Shown piece after piece: positions 6,042 through 7,305 of a DNA stretch of 7,305 bases. Position numbers and translations under genes: made by a program. This stretch comes from an uncultured Elusimicrobia bacterium (GTDB lineage Bacteria > Elusimicrobiota > Endomicrobiia > Endomicrobiales > Endomicrobiaceae). The stretch spans positions 1-7,305 of the forward strand of contig CAMVLN010000076.1 of assembly GCA_947168325.1 (NCBI GenBank), given 5' to 3'. Position 1 is the first letter of the stretch. The number at the start of each line of letters is the position of its first letter. The notes under the pieces were generated by a model. That model searched no databases, was not told where the DNA came from, and worked only from the letters and a program-made list of their open reading frames with translations.

Positions 6042-7055
6042 ATAAAAAAATATATTTTTAAAATTAGTTTAGGTTGTTTGGTTAGTGTAATATTAGTGTG
6101 TTTATGTATAAGAAATATAGATTTTGAACAGTCAATATCATTATTAATAAATGCGAATATTAGACTAATAGTGTTAGGGCTGTTTATTTATATAAGTTCT
6201 TATATTGTTAGAAGTTACAGATGGGATTGTATTCTTGCTCCACTTAAAAAAATGAAATTATTTCAAAGTTTTTTTTATTTAGTTTTTGGTTTTTTTATGA
6301 ATAATATTTTGCCATTAAGATTAGGAGAATTTGTTAGAGCTATTGTTGCAGGAAACAAACTGTGCATTTCTAGAAGTGGAGTTTTTGCGACAATAGTTGT
6401 AGAAAGATTAATGGATGTTATAATTTTTATAATATCATTTTTTTTAATTGCAATATTTGTTTCAAATATTCCTCATTGGTTACAGAAAATTTTTATAGTT
6501 TGTGCATTAATTTTTGGAATTATATTTATAGCTTTGTTTTTTATATCAAAAAATGAAAATAAATTTTTAAAATTCTTATATAAATTTCAATTATCAACAA
6601 AATTAACAGAATTAGTGAAAACAATTTTTTTAAAGTTTGCAAGTGGACTAAAATTTTTTCAGAATAAAAAATTGTTTATTGTAGTTTTTATTACTTCAAT
6701 ATTAGTTTGGATTATAGAAGCTTATGCATATAAAACATTATTTTTAGCTTTTGGTCTACATGTTTCTATAATACAGTGTTTATTTGTTATTGTAACTACA
6801 GGAATTGCTACAATGTTGCCAACAGCACCAGGTTTTATAGGTGCAATAGAAGGTGTTGGTATGGTTACACTTCAAATATTTTCAATAGAAGAAACAGTTG
6901 CTTTTACATCTATGGTTGCAATACATTTTACAGAAATGATGGCAATTTATATTTTAGGTTTTGTTGGAATGATTAAAGAAAAAATATCTTTTTTGGATTT
7001 GTTTAATTTTGCATTAAAACAAAAACAAGAGGCACAAGAGCAAAATGGAAAGTAA
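6042..7055 (+). CDS. LPG_synthase_TM / AglD-like (UPF0104) integral membrane protein, apparent ATA start
   Basis: The protein is 337 residues from ATA 6042 (325 from TTG 6078). It belongs to the family of polytopic inner-membrane proteins related to the membrane domain of lysylphosphatidylglycerol synthase (flippase-like MprF domain) and to AglD; members often sit beside family 2 glycosyltransferases. Visible family marks, numbered from ATA: S-Y-R-W at about 58-61, N-N-I-L-P-L-R-L-G-E-F-x-R-A at 87-100, V-V-E-R-L-M-D at 119-125, and P-T-A-P-G-F-I-G-A-I-E-G at 260-271, with about seven or eight membrane segments. The longer start is preferred because AGGAG stands six bases before the ATA and the added residues I-K-K-Y-I-F-K-I-S-L-G-C complete the first membrane helix with a positive N-terminus. 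A start at TTG 6078 would remove half of that helix and has only AGG four bases upstream. The gene follows the Wzy-like gene by 25 bases and overlaps the next gene by 11. It probably helps move or modify a lipid-linked sugar or phospholipid; the substrate is unknown. Confidence 0.85.
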   Translation: MKKYIFKISLGCLVSVILVCLCIRNIDFEQSISLLINANIRLIVLGLFIYISSYIVRSYRWDCILAPLKKMKLFQSFFYLVFGFFMNNILPLRLGEFVRAIVAGNKLCISRSGVFATIVVERLMDVIIFIISFFLIAIFVSNIPHWLQKIFIVCALIFGIIFIALFFISKNENKFLKFLYKFQLSTKLTELVKTIFLKFASGLKFFQNKKLFIVVFITSILVWIIEAYAYKTLFLAFGLHVSIIQCLFVIVTTGIATMLPTAPGFIGAIEGVGMVTLQIFSIEETVAFTSMVAIHFTEMMAIYILGFVGMIKEKISFLDLFNFALKQKQEAQEQNGK

Positions 7056-7305
7056 AAAAAGTAAGGTTGTTGTTGTTATGCCAGCTTATAATGCTGCACA
7101 AACATTGAAGCAAACACTAAATTCAATACCAAAGGACTCTTATGATGAAGTTCTAGTTGTTGATGATAATTCTTGTGATGACACGGTAAAAGTTGCTAAA
7201 GAATTAGGACTTAAAGTTATTAAACATAACAAAAATATGGGTTATGGTGCAAATCAAAAAACTTGTTATAAAACAGCTCTTGAAATGGGTGCAGATATTG
7301 TAGTT
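7045..7305 (+). CDS. Family 2 glycosyltransferase, N-terminal part (cut by the window edge)
   Basis: From ATG 7045 the frame is open to the last base, giving 87 residues of the nucleotide-sugar-binding GT-A fold. V-V-V-V-M-P-A-Y-N-A-A at 8-18 is the first strand and binding turn. V-V-D-D-N-S-C-D-D-T at 38-47 holds the conserved acidic pair and the 'D-D-x-S-x-D' signature, and N-x-G-Y-G-A-N-Q-K-T-C-Y at 64-75 is characteristic of GT2 enzymes of the dolichyl/undecaprenyl-phosphate sugar synthase type. No membrane segment is seen in this part. These enzymes work at the inner face of the membrane, moving a sugar from a nucleotide donor to a lipid phosphate or glycan. The start lies within the final codons of the upstream membrane-protein gene (11-base overlap), with AAGAG four bases before the ATG, which suggests translational coupling and joint function. 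The catalytic C-terminal part, and any membrane tail, is outside the window. Confidence 0.9.
   Translation, partial: MESKKSKVVVVMPAYNAAQTLKQTLNSIPKDSYDEVLVVDDNSCDDTVKVAKELGLKVIKHNKNMGYGANQKTCYKTALEMGADIVV

Noticed and set aside
6776..6976. 66-codon + strand ORF rich in Cys, Tyr, Asn and Arg
   Set aside because: It lies wholly inside the conserved part of the LPG_synthase_TM gene in another frame, and its composition is typical of a shifted reading of membrane-protein codons.

Overview
The window is very AT-rich (by eye about three quarters A+T) bacterial DNA with every recognisable gene on the + strand. It carries the end of an AsmA-like protein gene, a decayed transposase, and then a tightly packed run of seven genes: coaD, pilT, a type IV prepilin/pseudopilin, a prepilin peptidase (pilD), an O-antigen-ligase-like membrane protein with a TPR tail, an LPG-synthase/AglD-like membrane protein, and the start of a family 2 glycosyltransferase. 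AsmA-like, type IV pilus and O-antigen-ligase-like proteins point to a diderm (Gram-negative) bacterium. The combination of AT richness, a pilin whose C-terminal pattern (W-x-Y ... D/N-C ... D-S-K-G ... W) resembles small pilins I associate with Elusimicrobiota, and a heavily eroded mobile element suggests an Elusimicrobiota/Endomicrobium-like, possibly host-associated lineage. This is inference from pattern memory, not a database result.

Layout. Positions 2-808 hold the 3' part of an AsmA-family gene cut by the window edge. Positions 809-1485 contain no intact gene. Most of that stretch is a transposase remnant of the DDE/rve (IS481/IS3-like) type, readable only by joining three frames and ignoring several stop codons. 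From about 1450 a possible promoter leads into coaD, which overlaps pilT by a few bases. The prepilin, pilD and the Wzy/WaaL-like gene follow with gaps of 12 to about 70 bases. The LPG_synthase_TM gene follows 25 bases later, and the glycosyltransferase starts inside its end. Spacing and overlaps suggest one long transcription unit from coaD onward, though internal promoters are not excluded.

How the genes may work together. PilT (retraction ATPase), a pilin and PilD (processing and N-methylation) are parts of a type IV pilus or type II secretion-like machine. The assembly ATPase, platform protein and secretin are not in the window. The three downstream genes (GT2, LPG_synthase_TM, Wzy/WaaL-like) are typical of lipid-linked glycan synthesis and transfer. 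Their position directly after pilin and pilD allows the testable idea that the glycan is put on the pilin, but an ordinary envelope-polysaccharide role is equally compatible.

Most unusual points: (1) the LPG_synthase_TM gene has an excellent AGGAG ribosome binding site placed for an ATA codon where homologues would have ATG; (2) the prepilin has Arg instead of Gly at the -1 cleavage position although the rest of the signal is canonical; (3) the transposase remnant can be reconstructed in detail, with D-D-35-E spacing preserved once one indel is allowed and the catalytic Glu changed to Lys. No RNA genes, CRISPR arrays or clearly novel defence or metabolic system were found.
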